From Bacteroidota bacterium (GTDB lineage: Bacteria > Bacteroidota > Bacteroidia > 2-12-FULL-35-15): 64,000 bases of DNA. This document shows, piece by piece, positions 42,121 through 51,523 of this stretch (positions within the stretch are counted from its first letter, which is position 1; the number at the start of each line of letters is the position of its first letter). A program made the translations under genes and the position numbers. The notes beneath the pieces were generated by a model that ran no database searches, was not told the origin of the DNA, and saw only the letters and a list, made by a program, of their open reading frames with translations. The stretch is taken from positions 62,001 to 126,000 of the forward strand of contig SXIH01000036.1 in NCBI GenBank assembly GCA_005772895.1. The letters are read 5' to 3'.

Positions 42121-43914
42121 TTAATCCACAATCCCCATTGTCTTCATAAGAAAGGAAGCATTCATAGTAGAACAAACACCTTGACTTAATTTATAATCGA
42201 AGTTTAGTTTGTTGTCTTTGATGGTGATTTCAAAACATAAGTTTCTTACTTGATCAGGAAACTGAGATGAGAGTTTTGATAATTCCACATCGTGTGTGGC
42301 AACTATCCCAACTCCGTTTAATCTTAAGATTTTTTTGATGAGTGCTTCCGAACCTGCATGTTGGTCTTTGCTGTTGGTTCCTTTTAAAATTTCGTCTAAC
42401 AAAAAGAAAACTTGTTTTCCTTGTTCGTATTGCTCCGTTAATAAATGCAAACGTTTTAATTCAGCGTAAAAGAAAGATTCATTTTCCTGTAAGGAATCAT
42501 TTGTTCTAAGGCTGGTGAATAAGTGGATAGGTGAGAATTTGTAACGGCTTGCACATACTGGAGCTCCAATCATTGCAATAGTAAGGTTTACACCGATCGT
42601 TCTTAAGAACGTACTTTTTCCTGCCATGTTTGCACCCGTTAATAAATCTACTTTTGGTGCGTGTGAAATGCTGAAATTATTTTTTACCAATACATCTTCT
42701 TGGATTAGTGGATGACCAATATTTTCTGCTTCAATTACAAAGTGATTGGTTTCTACTTCAGGAAAAGCATACGAAGGATTGTTATGTGCATACATTCCTA
42801 AACTGATAAATGCATCAAATTCTCCAATGGCATCTACCCATTTCATAAAATAATCTTTGTTTTTCTTTCTCCAATTTTCAATGCCACACATCACGTTAAT
42901 GTCCCAAAGTAAAATTCCGTTTAACAAAACAGCAACCACAATATTCATGCGCGCATCAAGCTTGTCCGTCAAGCTTTTTAGTTCTTTGATGTTTTCGCTG
43001 GCTGAAGTATTCTCGTTTACAAAAACAGATTTTAATTTGCTTAGTAAATCTGATTTAAACGATTCCTTTTCAATTAAGGAAATCAATTGACGGTACTTTT
43101 CGATAGAATCAAATTTGCGACTAAGGTTATCATGAATTTTATTGATACGTTTGGTGTAAACGCCAATGATTCCCAATTGTACGAAAAACAATAAAACAAA
43201 AGGTGTTTCATTGATCTTTCCTAAAAAGAATAAAACAATGGATGTGACAGATAAAATTGGAAATACAACACAAGAAATTTTCAAAAGTAAATTTGAAAAT
43301 GTATTTTTTTCATTCAGCCATTCTTCAATTACTTCTTTGTCCTTCGCCTGTTCCTTATTCTGAAATCCCAAAGCAATAAATTCATGATTCCATTCAGGTT
43401 TTGATGATAATTCTTTTATAGCTCCTTGTCTGGCAACAATAGTTTCTTTATCCATAAAAGGATAAGTCAGCCATTGCGCCAGTTTTATTCTTCCGGTATA
43501 AGTAGAAGTACGGTTTAAAATCTGAAAAATGGATTTTCTTCCAAAAATATCTAGGTCAGAAATGAAGTGATGTTGTTTGTCGATAAACTCTGCTCCTTCA
43601 TTTATTCCGGTAAAATCTTTTTTTAATAATTGGATTTCAATTTCGTTGACTTTGATTAAGTTTTTTAAAAAGCTTGTTTTCCTTTTTAATTTGAGTTCTT
43701 TATTCAATAAAAAAAGAAAAAGAATTACAGTAATTCCGGCAAACGAATAAGCAAAAAGTACTTGTGTTTTGTAGAAAAAAATAAAGAGAGCAAGAGCTAA
43801 AAGGAATAATAGAATCCGGGAATAGAAAATTTTGTTTAGTTTGCTATTCTGTTCTTCAATTTCCTCGCTGAACTCTGTTATTCTGTTTGTGTAGTATGCT
43901 AAAAGCTTATTCAT
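42121..43914 (-). CDS. Membrane-anchored MutS-like ATPase
   Basis: This protein has the MutS C-terminal core and ATPase but lacks the mismatch-recognition domain. Two hydrophobic helices near residues 40-75 and another pair near 210-255 suggest membrane attachment. The core helical domain leads to the ATPase with Walker A TGANMAGKSTFLRTIG near 423-438, the FYAELKRL signature and Walker B VFFLLDEILKGTNSKD, then GIVATHDVELS. ATG 43914 is used since the longer frame starts with TTG. Length (597) fits the Bacteroidota family annotated as DNA mismatch repair protein MutS-related. A real mismatch repair role is doubtful; function unknown. It is divergent from pheT. Confidence 0.88.
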   Translation of the reverse strand: MNKLLAYYTNRITEFSEEIEEQNSKLNKIFYSRILLFLLALALFIFFYKTQVLFAYSFAGITVILFLFLLNKELKLKRKTSFLKNLIKVNEIEIQLLKKDFTGINEGAEFIDKQHHFISDLDIFGRKSIFQILNRTSTYTGRIKLAQWLTYPFMDKETIVARQGAIKELSSKPEWNHEFIALGFQNKEQAKDKEVIEEWLNEKNTFSNLLLKISCVVFPILSVTSIVLFFLGKINETPFVLLFFVQLGIIGVYTKRINKIHDNLSRKFDSIEKYRQLISLIEKESFKSDLLSKLKSVFVNENTSASENIKELKSLTDKLDARMNIVVAVLLNGILLWDINVMCGIENWRKKNKDYFMKWVDAIGEFDAFISLGMYAHNNPSYAFPEVETNHFVIEAENIGHPLIQEDVLVKNNFSISHAPKVDLLTGANMAGKSTFLRTIGVNLTIAMIGAPVCASRYKFSPIHLFTSLRTNDSLQENESFFYAELKRLHLLTEQYEQGKQVFFLLDEILKGTNSKDQHAGSEALIKKILRLNGVGIVATHDVELSKLSSQFPDQVRNLCFEITIKDNKLNFDYKLSQGVCSTMNASFLMKTMGIVD

Positions 43915-43996
43915 GGGGAGCAAAGCTACGTAAATATTGGAATTCAATGAGTTTTTGAGCCTATATTTTTGATGCCTTTTACTACGATTTATTTCT

Positions 43997-44004
43997 TATT
44001 TTTG
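43997..44004 (+). promoter_or_regulatory. Candidate -7 box for pheT
   Basis: TATTTTTG fits TAnnTTTG and lies 27 bp before the pheT ATG. A second match at 43964-43971 could be an alternative. No exact -33 spacing was found. Confidence 0.4.
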
Positions 44005-44031
44005 TACCTATTCAAAGAATAATTGTAAAGA

Positions 44032-46518
44032 ATGAAAATATCATATAACTGGCTGAAGGAATACATTAAAACCGACTTATCACCCGATGAGATTGGAATA
44101 TTATTGACCGATTGTGGATTGGAAGTAGAAAGTATCGAAAAATTCGAAACGGTAAAAGGTGGATTGAAGGGAATTGTGGTTGGAGAAGTAAAAACAAAAG
44201 AAAAACACCCTGATGCTGATAAATTGAATTTAACAACGGTTGATGTTGGGACAGGAACTTTATTGAATATTGTTTGCGGAGCAGCAAATGTGGAAGCAGG
44301 ACAAAAAGTCGTTGTCGCTACAATTGGTGCAACGCTTCATCCTACAATCGGTGAGCCCTTCGAAATTAAAAAAGCAAAAATCCGTGGGAAAGAATCGGAG
44401 GGAATGATTTGTGCGGAAGATGAAATTGGATTGGGAACTTCACATGCAGGAATTATGGTGTTGGATGCAACTGCAAAAATTGGAACACCAGCCCATGAAT
44501 TTTTTAAGATAGAAGAAGATTATACATTCGAAATTGGTTTAACGCCTAACCGTGCCGATGCTGCATCTCATGTTGGTGTTGCTCGTGACTTGGTTGCTGT
44601 GTTGAATGCAAAAGCTGTTGCGATGGCTCATGCATTGACATTGCCTGATGAAAGACTTTTCAAAGTAGATGAAACAACTTCCAAAATAGAAGTAGTTGTA
44701 GAAGATGCTATTGCTTGTCCGCGTTACTCCGGACTATCCATTTCAAATATCACCGTTAAAGATTCACCCGATTGGTTAAAAAACAGATTGAAAGCAATTG
44801 GACTTCGTCCGATTAACAACATTGTTGACGCAACCAATTATGTATTGCATGAATTGGGACAGCCGATGCATGCTTTTGATGCCGATAAAATTAAAGATGG
44901 CAAAGTAATCGTTAAAAAACTTGCTGACAAAACAAAATTCAAAACATTAGATGAAACGGAAAGAGAATTGTCTTCGGAAGATTTAATGATTTGCTCCGGA
45001 GGAGCCCATTCGGGTGATAGCCCAAAACCAATGTGTATTGCAGGAGTGTTTGGTGGAATTGAATCAGGAGTTACTGCTGATACAAAAAATATATTTCTGG
45101 AAAGTGCATATTTTAATTCGTCTTCTGTGCGTAAATCATCTAAGCGACATGGATTAAAAACTGATGCATCTTTCCGTTACGAAAGAGGTGCAGATCCGAA
45201 TATTACTGTTTATGCTTTAAAGCGGGCAGCTATTTTAATCAAAGAAATTGCCGGAGGAAAAATTTCTTCTGAGATAATTGATATTTATCCTGCACCAATT
45301 GAAAATTTCAAAGTTCCGTTTTCATTTGAAAAATGCGAACAGCTGATTGGTAAAAAAATTGATTTGGAGTTGATAAAAATCATTATCACTTCTTTAGGAA
45401 TTGGAATCGAACATGAAGGGAATGATGCATTGTTATTATCTGTTCCTCCATTTAAAGTAGATGTTACTCGTGAGCAAGATGTGATAGAAGAAGTTTTAAG
45501 AATATACGGATACAACAATGTTGAAATTCCATCGGTATTAAATTCTTCCTTATCATTTGCCGAAAAACCAGACAAAGAAAAAATTCAAAATGTTGTTTCC
45601 GAATTATTGACAAACAATGGTTTTTCGGAAATGATGTGTTTGTCGCTGACAAAAGGAGAATACGCTTCTAAGTTAAGTTCGTTGAGTGAGGACAGAAGTG
45701 TAGCAATGATGAACCCTTTGAGCAGCGATTTGAATGTGTTGCGCCAAACGTTATTGTTTAGTGGGTTGGAAACCATTGCCTATAACCAAAATCGTAAGAA
45801 TGCAGATTTGAAATTGTATGAATTTGGTAAAACATATGTTGCCATAAAAGGTGAAGCCACTAAGTACATTGAAACAAAACATTTATCTGTTTTTATAACC
45901 GGTCGCAAGCAAGAAGAAAGTTGGAATGCTACTAATGATGGAATGAACTTTTACACTTTAAAAGGAATTGTAAAAAATATTATTGAACGTTTGGGGATAA
46001 AAGATGTGAAGATGGCAGAATTGAATTCTGACCTGCCTACCGGACAGGCAGGAGTTTTTTCTCAAGGATTAGCATTTAACTGGAATAAGAAGCAATTGGT
46101 TGAATTCGGTGAAATCGCAAAATCTGTTTCCTCAAAATTGATGGATATTAAAAGTCCTGTTTTTTATGCAGATTTTAATTGGGATTTAGTTTTAGAGGCT
46201 ATGAAAAAGTCTTCTACAGTTTATTCAGAAGTTCCGAAATTCCCTGAAGTAAGAAGGGATTTGGCTTTATTGATTGATAAAGCAATTCAATTTGAACAAT
46301 TGGAGCAATTGGCTTATCAGTCTGAGAAAAATATTTTGAAAGATGTGAATTTGTTTGATGTATATCAAGGAGACAAATTACCGAACGGCAAAAAGTCGTA
46401 TGCCTTGAGTTTTATTTTACAAGATGAAAATGCAACTCTTACAGATAAACAAATTGAGAAGATAATGGAGAAGTTGATGAAGACATATCAAGAGAAGGTT
46501 GGGGCTGAGATAAGATAG
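44032..46518 (+). CDS. pheT: Phenylalanyl-tRNA synthetase beta subunit
   Basis: PheT pairs with PheS to charge tRNA-Phe. The start MKISYNWLKEYI and the tRNA-binding EMAP-like domain (about 40-150, with HPDADKLNLTTVDVG and NIVCGAANV) are clear. The B3/B4 editing domain shows RPINNIVDATNYVLHELGQPMHAFDADKI near 260-290, B5 is near 420-490, and the C-terminal ferredoxin-like anticodon domain begins near 735 (VPKFPEVRRDLALLID). The 828-residue length is normal. A 21-bp palindrome is inserted in frame at 46032-46052, adding LPTGQAG near residues 667-674 between the core and the C-terminal domain. pheS is not in the window. Confidence 0.95.
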   Translation: MKISYNWLKEYIKTDLSPDEIGILLTDCGLEVESIEKFETVKGGLKGIVVGEVKTKEKHPDADKLNLTTVDVGTGTLLNIVCGAANVEAGQKVVVATIGATLHPTIGEPFEIKKAKIRGKESEGMICAEDEIGLGTSHAGIMVLDATAKIGTPAHEFFKIEEDYTFEIGLTPNRADAASHVGVARDLVAVLNAKAVAMAHALTLPDERLFKVDETTSKIEVVVEDAIACPRYSGLSISNITVKDSPDWLKNRLKAIGLRPINNIVDATNYVLHELGQPMHAFDADKIKDGKVIVKKLADKTKFKTLDETERELSSEDLMICSGGAHSGDSPKPMCIAGVFGGIESGVTADTKNIFLESAYFNSSSVRKSSKRHGLKTDASFRYERGADPNITVYALKRAAILIKEIAGGKISSEIIDIYPAPIENFKVPFSFEKCEQLIGKKIDLELIKIIITSLGIGIEHEGNDALLLSVPPFKVDVTREQDVIEEVLRIYGYNNVEIPSVLNSSLSFAEKPDKEKIQNVVSELLTNNGFSEMMCLSLTKGEYASKLSSLSEDRSVAMMNPLSSDLNVLRQTLLFSGLETIAYNQNRKNADLKLYEFGKTYVAIKGEATKYIETKHLSVFITGRKQEESWNATNDGMNFYTLKGIVKNIIERLGIKDVKMAELNSDLPTGQAGVFSQGLAFNWNKKQLVEFGEIAKSVSSKLMDIKSPVFYADFNWDLVLEAMKKSSTVYSEVPKFPEVRRDLALLIDKAIQFEQLEQLAYQSEKNILKDVNLFDVYQGDKLPNGKKSYALSFILQDENATLTDKQIEKIMEKLMKTYQEKVGAEIR
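46032..46052 (+). repeat. Palindromic repeat family A, form 1, in frame in pheT
   Basis: CCTGCCT and AGGCAGG arms surround ACCGGAC. It is read as LPTGQAG in the same phase as the folC and glycosyltransferase copies. Confidence 0.85.
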
Positions 46519-46541
46519 TACGGATAACGAATTTTTACGAA

Positions 46542-46560
46542 CCTGCCTGCGGTAGGCAGG
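46542..46560 (+). repeat. Palindromic repeat family A, form 2, after pheT
   Basis: Its 19 bp are identical to 26409-26427. It is flanked by ACGAATTTTTACGAA and TTTACGAATCTGTG, direct repeats also found after recG. Confidence 0.8.
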
Positions 46561-46585
46561 TTTACGAATCTGTGTTTGTTAAAAG

Positions 46586-47014
46586 ATGAAGAGGCAAACT
46601 AAAATTATTTTATTGATTATCGTTTTGCTAATTTCAAGCTTTCTTTTTTTACTTATTAAAAATAAAATCACTACTCCTCTTGATTATACTATTATTCTAT
46701 CTGATAAAGAAGAAACAATTGATGTGTACTATGTTAATTGGGCTTGCGATTGTGCTCAGTGGATAGAAACAAAGTATTCTAAATCTAACCCTGAATATGT
46801 TACAAATGAAAAGGATTGTATTTATCTGGAGTCTGAGAATCTCCAATTACAAGAAATCGAAGATAAATTTATTGAGAATTCTTTTTTAAAAAGGCTAAGG
46901 CTAACAGGGAATTTTTATAAAAACAAAGGCCTTTCTCGCACTTATTACTCTCAATTTGAGAAACCTGAACCAGCAAGAGTTTTTAGATACTCGAAAATAG
47001 AAATTGTAAAATAA
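46586..47014 (+). CDS. Unrecognised small single-pass membrane protein
   Basis: This 142-residue protein begins with a hydrophobic anchor (residues 6-25, IILLIIVLLISSFLFLLI) preceded by MKRQTK, so its body should face the periplasm. The body is mixed, with a WACDCAQW cysteine pair near 52-59, a third cysteine in KDCIYL near 76, and a Tyr/Arg-rich end. The Cys-x-Cys pair might bind metal or form a disulfide, but no family was recognised. It follows pheT after a repeat-bearing spacer and ends at a bidirectional terminator facing three minus-strand genes. Confidence 0.65.
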   Translation: MKRQTKIILLIIVLLISSFLFLLIKNKITTPLDYTIILSDKEETIDVYYVNWACDCAQWIETKYSKSNPEYVTNEKDCIYLESENLQLQEIEDKFIENSFLKRLRLTGNFYKNKGLSRTYYSQFEKPEPARVFRYSKIEIVK

Positions 47015-47047
47015 AAATCCCGCTTTGGTTAAGGAGCGGGATTTTTT
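47013..47047. terminator. Bidirectional intrinsic terminator
   Basis: A perfect 11-bp stem AAAAATCCCGC/GCGGGATTTTT with a 12-base loop lies between convergent genes and can work both ways. Confidence 0.85.
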
Positions 47048-47060
47048 ATGAATGTTCTTT

Positions 47061-47393
47061 TTATGAATGAAATATCTTTCGTGATAGTACTTCATAAACA
47101 CTTGGCCCAAAATCTTGAGGAAAAAGATAGATTACAAAGTGAATAGCCAAAAAGAAAGCTAATGTCCACACTAAAATATAAAAAAAGCCGGCTAGTTTTC
47201 TTGTCATGTAAACTCCTAATAGGACTACAATAGAGTTTAATATAAAAGTTGCAGGATAAGTTACTATTGCTTGTAGACCTGTATAAGGAAATATGTTTCC
47301 TAAAACAAACATAAAACAGGTAGAAATAAGAAGAATTATACCACCAGTTAGTAATCTTTTATCTAGCGAATTGGCCTTTTTCTTCTCGTTCAT
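47061..47393 (-). CDS. Unrecognised small polytopic membrane protein
   Basis: The protein has 110 residues with three or four hydrophobic segments (about 13-34, 40-62, 66-92) and a charged N-terminus (MNEKKKANSLDKR). It is presumably in the inner membrane. No conserved motif was recognised. It is the last gene of a minus-strand trio whose members are 7 and 11 bp apart, with a terminator directly after it, so it probably shares a transcript with the two secreted-protein genes upstream. Confidence 0.65.
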   Translation of the reverse strand: MNEKKKANSLDKRLLTGGIILLISTCFMFVLGNIFPYTGLQAIVTYPATFILNSIVVLLGVYMTRKLAGFFYILVWTLAFFLAIHFVIYLFPQDFGPSVYEVLSRKIFHS

Positions 47394-47400
47394 TATTCGC

Positions 47401-47856
47401 TTACAAATCCCTCACAGCATTTTTCTTTGGTTCTTGAATTCCTACAACCAAAAATGCACATCCTTGTTTTCCTTTTTCTGCTGGATAAATTTCAACAATT
47501 AAATTTTGAGAAGAATTAGCAAAGAAAATCCATGAAAGAGGATCTTTTGAAGTTGCACTGTTGTATATTTCTGTTTTTTGATCATCCAATATTTTAAATG
47601 TTACTTTTCCTAATGCAGCTTCTGAACCAATTTGGAATTTATAATTTAATCCTCTGTACACAGCTAAGTGAATTTCGGATGGTTCGTCAAGAATAACCGT
47701 TACTGTGTTTAACTTGCCATTGTGTGTGAATGGAGCCAGTTTTTTTATCCCTTCTTTTGCAACCGGTGCACATTGCGCATTTGCAGCTAAAGTAACTGCA
47801 ATAGACAATACTATAAATACAAGGATTGATTTTATATTTTGTTTAGATAATTTCAT
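47401..47856 (-). CDS. Unrecognised secreted beta-rich protein
   Basis: This 151-residue protein has a signal peptide (about 1-28, LAANAQC) and a beta-rich mature part (VTVILDEPSEIHLAVYRGLNYKFQIGS, VTFKILDDQKTEIYN, LIVEIYPAEKGKQGCAFLVVGIQE). Two cysteines, one near the mature start and one near residue 134, could form a disulfide. The single-domain layout resembles small periplasmic beta-sandwich proteins of Bacteroidota, but no family was recognised. It lies 7 bp before the membrane-protein gene and 11 bp after the lipoprotein gene. Confidence 0.65.
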   Translation of the reverse strand: MKLSKQNIKSILVFIVLSIAVTLAANAQCAPVAKEGIKKLAPFTHNGKLNTVTVILDEPSEIHLAVYRGLNYKFQIGSEAALGKVTFKILDDQKTEIYNSATSKDPLSWIFFANSSQNLIVEIYPAEKGKQGCAFLVVGIQEPKKNAVRDL

Positions 47857-47867
47857 AATTGAAAATA

Positions 47868-48737
47868 TTAAAGTGTGATTTTGTATCTTAATACTGTTAC
47901 CTTTTCTAAAATAGATTTTAACTGCTCTTTGGATAATTTAAATGAAGTATTATTTCCAACGCTAATTATATCTTTATCAGATGTGATAGGTTTGTCTTGA
48001 GTTGCAACTACACTTTCATAGACTGCAGCTATATCTCTCATGCCAGTTAATAAAGCATTTATTTCTTCATCAGCTTTAAATTGTTCAAGCATATTCATTA
48101 AATTATTCAATACAATTTTTTGATCACCAACCAATCCGATTACTTCTTCCTTTTGAGTTTTATCTGCAATTGCCGTAACAATATACATTGCTTCAACCCA
48201 ACCGCCAGCTGCAATGGTTGCAGTTGCAGTATTTCGTTGATTGTCTTTTAAATATTGGTCAGCATTTATTCCGGCTTCAGTAACAATGGCCATTAAGGAA
48301 TCCAGATTTGTACTGTTTGCCTGAAGTCGTTTATTTACTTCTTGTCCATAACTGCCATCAATGCTCAATGCATTGGTTAATTCATTTATGTTTTTCAAGT
48401 AATTGTTAAAATCTTGATTTTGTTTGTATAGATAACAAAAAGATAAATCTGTTGAATAAACACCCAAGTTTGCAGCTTTCGAATAACTTGAAATGTATTT
48501 CGACATTTTATCAGTTGGGTTTAATACTGATTTATCGAAAGCCGAGCCCGACATTTTAAGTATTGTAAATGTCTCAAGTGGTGAAGGAATATTATAAAAA
48601 ACAACACTTTTTGAAGTGTCAATGCTGCTTTTTACTTCTGTTGAATCAATGGGAGTTTCGTTTGAGCCCGAGCCTCCGCAACTGATTAAACTAACAGCTG
48701 CTATGAATACTGCAATGCTTTTGAAGAGTCGTATCAT
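47868..48737 (-). CDS. Unrecognised helical lipoprotein
   Basis: The lipobox is LISC (Cys20), followed by a Gly/Ser linker and a mostly helical body of about 240 residues (for example YSKAANLGVYSTDLSFCYLYKQNQDFNNYL near 85-114 and GGWVEAMYIVTAIADKTQKEE near 180-200). No catalytic motif is visible. It is the first gene of a three-gene minus-strand unit and is divergent from the BamA/TamA-like gene across a 171-bp spacer that should hold promoters for both. Function unknown; an envelope role is likely from the lipobox and neighbours. Confidence 0.7.
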   Translation of the reverse strand: MIRLFKSIAVFIAAVSLISCGGSGSNETPIDSTEVKSSIDTSKSVVFYNIPSPLETFTILKMSGSAFDKSVLNPTDKMSKYISSYSKAANLGVYSTDLSFCYLYKQNQDFNNYLKNINELTNALSIDGSYGQEVNKRLQANSTNLDSLMAIVTEAGINADQYLKDNQRNTATATIAAGGWVEAMYIVTAIADKTQKEEVIGLVGDQKIVLNNLMNMLEQFKADEEINALLTGMRDIAAVYESVVATQDKPITSDKDIISVGNNTSFKLSKEQLKSILEKVTVLRYKITL

Positions 48738-48908
48738 TTGTTAAGGAAGTTTTATAGTTTTAGTTTAATTATAACAAAACTAATATAATTATTGTAATAC
48801 CGAAATTATTTTAAATTTTACCTCCAATCACCCAATTAATAGGCTATTTTTTCGTTTCTTCTAATTGATTATCTTTATAAAATGCATTTTTTGAGATTAT
48901 TATCGAAC

Positions 48909-50657
48909 ATGAAACATCCTCTTGTAATGAAAATTCTTTTTTCACTACATTTTATTGTATTTCTTTCGATTTCTGCTTTTTCTCAAAAAAATTATTCTCT
49001 GGATATACAATCAAAGAAAGATGCTTCACTTTTAAAAAAAATTTCTTATAAAAAGCAATTTGTATCTACTGCAGAAAGAGATAAGGAACTCCAAAATGTT
49101 TTATTCGCTTGTTTTGATAATGCCTATTTAGCTGCAGCTTACGATAGTGTTGCTATGGATTCGCTTTCAATGAAAGTTTATTTAAATTTTGGTGCACAAT
49201 ACAAATGGGCCAGTCTAAAACCGGGAAATGTTGACGAGGGTGTGCTGAGCGAAATTGGTTTCAGGGAAAAATTATATTCTAATAAGCCTTTGTATTTTAA
49301 GAGCGTAAAACGTATTCAGGAAAAATTAATCACCTATTATGAAAATAATGGTTATCCATTTGCTTCAGTCAAGCTGGATAGTGTTGTAATCAATGATGAA
49401 AAAATTGCTGCAGTATTAAACCTCACAAAAAATTCTGAAATAAAGATTGACAGTGTTGTTATTAACGGAACAGCACAAATCGCAACTGTTTATATTTATA
49501 ATTATTTGGGAATCAAACCGGGCAGCTTGTATGATGAATCGCAATTGAAAAAAGTAAATACACGAATTGCAGAATTGCCTTTTGTCCGTTCCACAAAGCC
49601 TGCCTCAGTTACGTTTACTGATAAATTTAATAAACTCATTTTGACACTCGAAAAAAAACGTGCCAGTCAATTTGACGGAGTGGTTGGTATTTTGCCTGAT
49701 AATGTTACGGGAAAAATATTGTTTACCGGAGAAGTTCGTTTAAAATTACAAAACGGCTTAGGAAGAGGAGAGCTAATTGATCTCAACTGGCGAAGATTAC
49801 AAACCCAAACTCAGGATTTGAAAGCCAGATTGGTTTATCCTTTTATTTTACGAACTCCATTTGGTTTGGATTATAATTTTAAGTTGTATAAGAAAGACAC
49901 CACCTTCTTAGATGTAAATCAAAATATTGGGGTGCAATATTTATTTATAGGTGGAAACTATCTGAAAGTATTTTATAATAATAAAACTTCTACATTGCTT
50001 TCTACAAAAGGATTAGAAAACGCCACTACTTTGCCTGCTAATGCCGATGTAAGTACAAATATGTATGGATTGGGATTGAAATATGAAAAATTAGATTACC
50101 GTTTAAATCCGAGAAAAGGTTTTAATATTTTGATAAATGCGAGTGCCGGAACAAAAAAAATTAAGAAAAATGATAAACTGAATCCTGTAGTTTATGAAAA
50201 AATTAAATTGAGTTCCGCATTGTACACAAGCGATTTTGAAGGAAATGTTTTTTTGCCGATTGCCAACAGAAGTACCATAAAAGTAGGTGCACAAGCTGCA
50301 TTCATATATGGGGAAACAACTTTTCAGAATGAACTTTTCAGAATAGGTGGTCTGAAAACTTTGAGAGGTTTTGATGAAGAATCAATTTATGCTTCAACGT
50401 ATTCAATCTTTACATTAGAATACAGATTTATTTTAGAACAAAATTCCTATATGTATGTTTTTGGTGATATTGCTCCTTACGAAAACAATAATTCCAAAGA
50501 ATATATACGTGATAATCCTTATGGATTTGGTGCCGGTATTAGTTTTGAGACAAAAGCTGGAATTTTTTCAATTAATTATGCTTTAGGAAAACAGTTTAGC
50601 AACCCAATTGAGTTAAGAAGCGGAAAAATCCATTTTGGTATCGTAAATTATTTTTAA
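48909..50657 (+). CDS. BamA/TamA-like outer-membrane assembly protein
   Basis: This Omp85-superfamily protein has a signal peptide (SISAFSQ), POTRA-like repeats (about 110-240 of the mature part, for example IDSVVINGTAQIATVYIYNYLGIKPG) and a C-terminal barrel with the surface-antigen pattern LFRIGGLKTLRGFDEESIYAS near residue 490, which carries the RGF motif of the L6 loop. Three starts are possible: 48882, 48909 and 48927. 48909 is used because a -7-like TATCTTTA box at 48870-48877 makes 48882 too close to the transcript start. It is shorter than BamA and closer to TamA-like proteins. A CPBP protease gene follows 10 bp downstream. Confidence 0.85.
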   Translation: MKHPLVMKILFSLHFIVFLSISAFSQKNYSLDIQSKKDASLLKKISYKKQFVSTAERDKELQNVLFACFDNAYLAAAYDSVAMDSLSMKVYLNFGAQYKWASLKPGNVDEGVLSEIGFREKLYSNKPLYFKSVKRIQEKLITYYENNGYPFASVKLDSVVINDEKIAAVLNLTKNSEIKIDSVVINGTAQIATVYIYNYLGIKPGSLYDESQLKKVNTRIAELPFVRSTKPASVTFTDKFNKLILTLEKKRASQFDGVVGILPDNVTGKILFTGEVRLKLQNGLGRGELIDLNWRRLQTQTQDLKARLVYPFILRTPFGLDYNFKLYKKDTTFLDVNQNIGVQYLFIGGNYLKVFYNNKTSTLLSTKGLENATTLPANADVSTNMYGLGLKYEKLDYRLNPRKGFNILINASAGTKKIKKNDKLNPVVYEKIKLSSALYTSDFEGNVFLPIANRSTIKVGAQAAFIYGETTFQNELFRIGGLKTLRGFDEESIYASTYSIFTLEYRFILEQNSYMYVFGDIAPYENNNSKEYIRDNPYGFGAGISFETKAGIFSINYALGKQFSNPIELRSGKIHFGIVNYF

Positions 50658-50667
50658 AATTTATTTC

Positions 50668-51444
50668 ATGAAAAGAAAAGTTATTATTTCACTCGTTGTA
50701 ATTCTTGTTTTTATTGCCTTACGGTACATAAAATATTTTTATGCGTATTGTATTTTTGGAAAGGAAGCTTGGGATGCAATGGACTTTCATTTAAAAGTAT
50801 CGGTTCTGAATTATTCAATTATTGCAATTGTGTTAATCGTTACAGCATTACTTTTTAAAAAATTACCCTTTGAAATATTAGGATTAAAAAAAGACATATT
50901 AAAAGGAATGCTGTTTGGTTTTTTGTTTACTCTTCCAATGTTTATTGGTTATGGATATTTAGCCGGATTTAAAACCGATGTTACTATAGGCGATTTTCAT
51001 TTCGATATGATTTTGGCCGGTTTTTTTGAAGAATTTTTCTTCCGTGGATTTGCATTTGGTATTCTGTTCTATTATGCAGGCTGGGGATTTATTTCTGCTG
51101 TGCTGATTCCGTCTGTTTTATTTGGAATAGGACATTTGTATCAAGCTGAAACATTTGCTGAAGGAATAAGTGTTTTCCTGTTTACCGCATTAGGTGGAGC
51201 AGGTTTTGCATGGTTTTATTTAGCTTGGAGAAGTTTGTGGATGGTTATTTTTCTCCACGGGTTTATGGATTTAGCTTGGGACATGTTTTCAATACAAACG
51301 AATGTTACAGGCGATTTGAATGCTAATATCTTCCGTTTTGCTACCTTAGGATTGGTTATTTATTTTTCCGTTAAAAAGGCTAAAGCAGAAAACAACTATT
51401 CCCTGAAAGGCAAATTGTGGCTGAATAAGGAGAGTCTTCAATAA
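50668..51444 (+). CDS. CPBP family intramembrane glutamic protease
   Basis: This polytopic membrane protein belongs to the CAAX-protease/bacteriocin-processing (Abi) family. About seven hydrophobic segments are present. Catalytic residues are visible as E121-E122 with R126 (FEEFFFRG), H156 (GIGHLYQ) and H197 (FLHGFMD). Bacterial members cleave peptides within or near the membrane or protect against self-made bacteriocins; the substrate here is unknown. It starts 10 bp after the BamA/TamA-like gene, so the two are probably co-transcribed. The 258-residue length is normal. Confidence 0.88.
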   Translation: MKRKVIISLVVILVFIALRYIKYFYAYCIFGKEAWDAMDFHLKVSVLNYSIIAIVLIVTALLFKKLPFEILGLKKDILKGMLFGFLFTLPMFIGYGYLAGFKTDVTIGDFHFDMILAGFFEEFFFRGFAFGILFYYAGWGFISAVLIPSVLFGIGHLYQAETFAEGISVFLFTALGGAGFAWFYLAWRSLWMVIFLHGFMDLAWDMFSIQTNVTGDLNANIFRFATLGLVIYFSVKKAKAENNYSLKGKLWLNKESLQ

Positions 51445-51523
51445 GTTTGATTTTGTTCAAAAACTACCTCTCAACCTAGCAAAATATTGCTTAAATTAGC
51501 CTTTCGTATTCTGAAGGGATTTT

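Noticed and set aside
42121-43914. MutS-like gene as mismatch repair MutS or MutS2
   Set aside because: It lacks the mismatch-recognition domain and the C-terminal Smr domain and has membrane helices, so only the general MutS-like ATPase call is supported.
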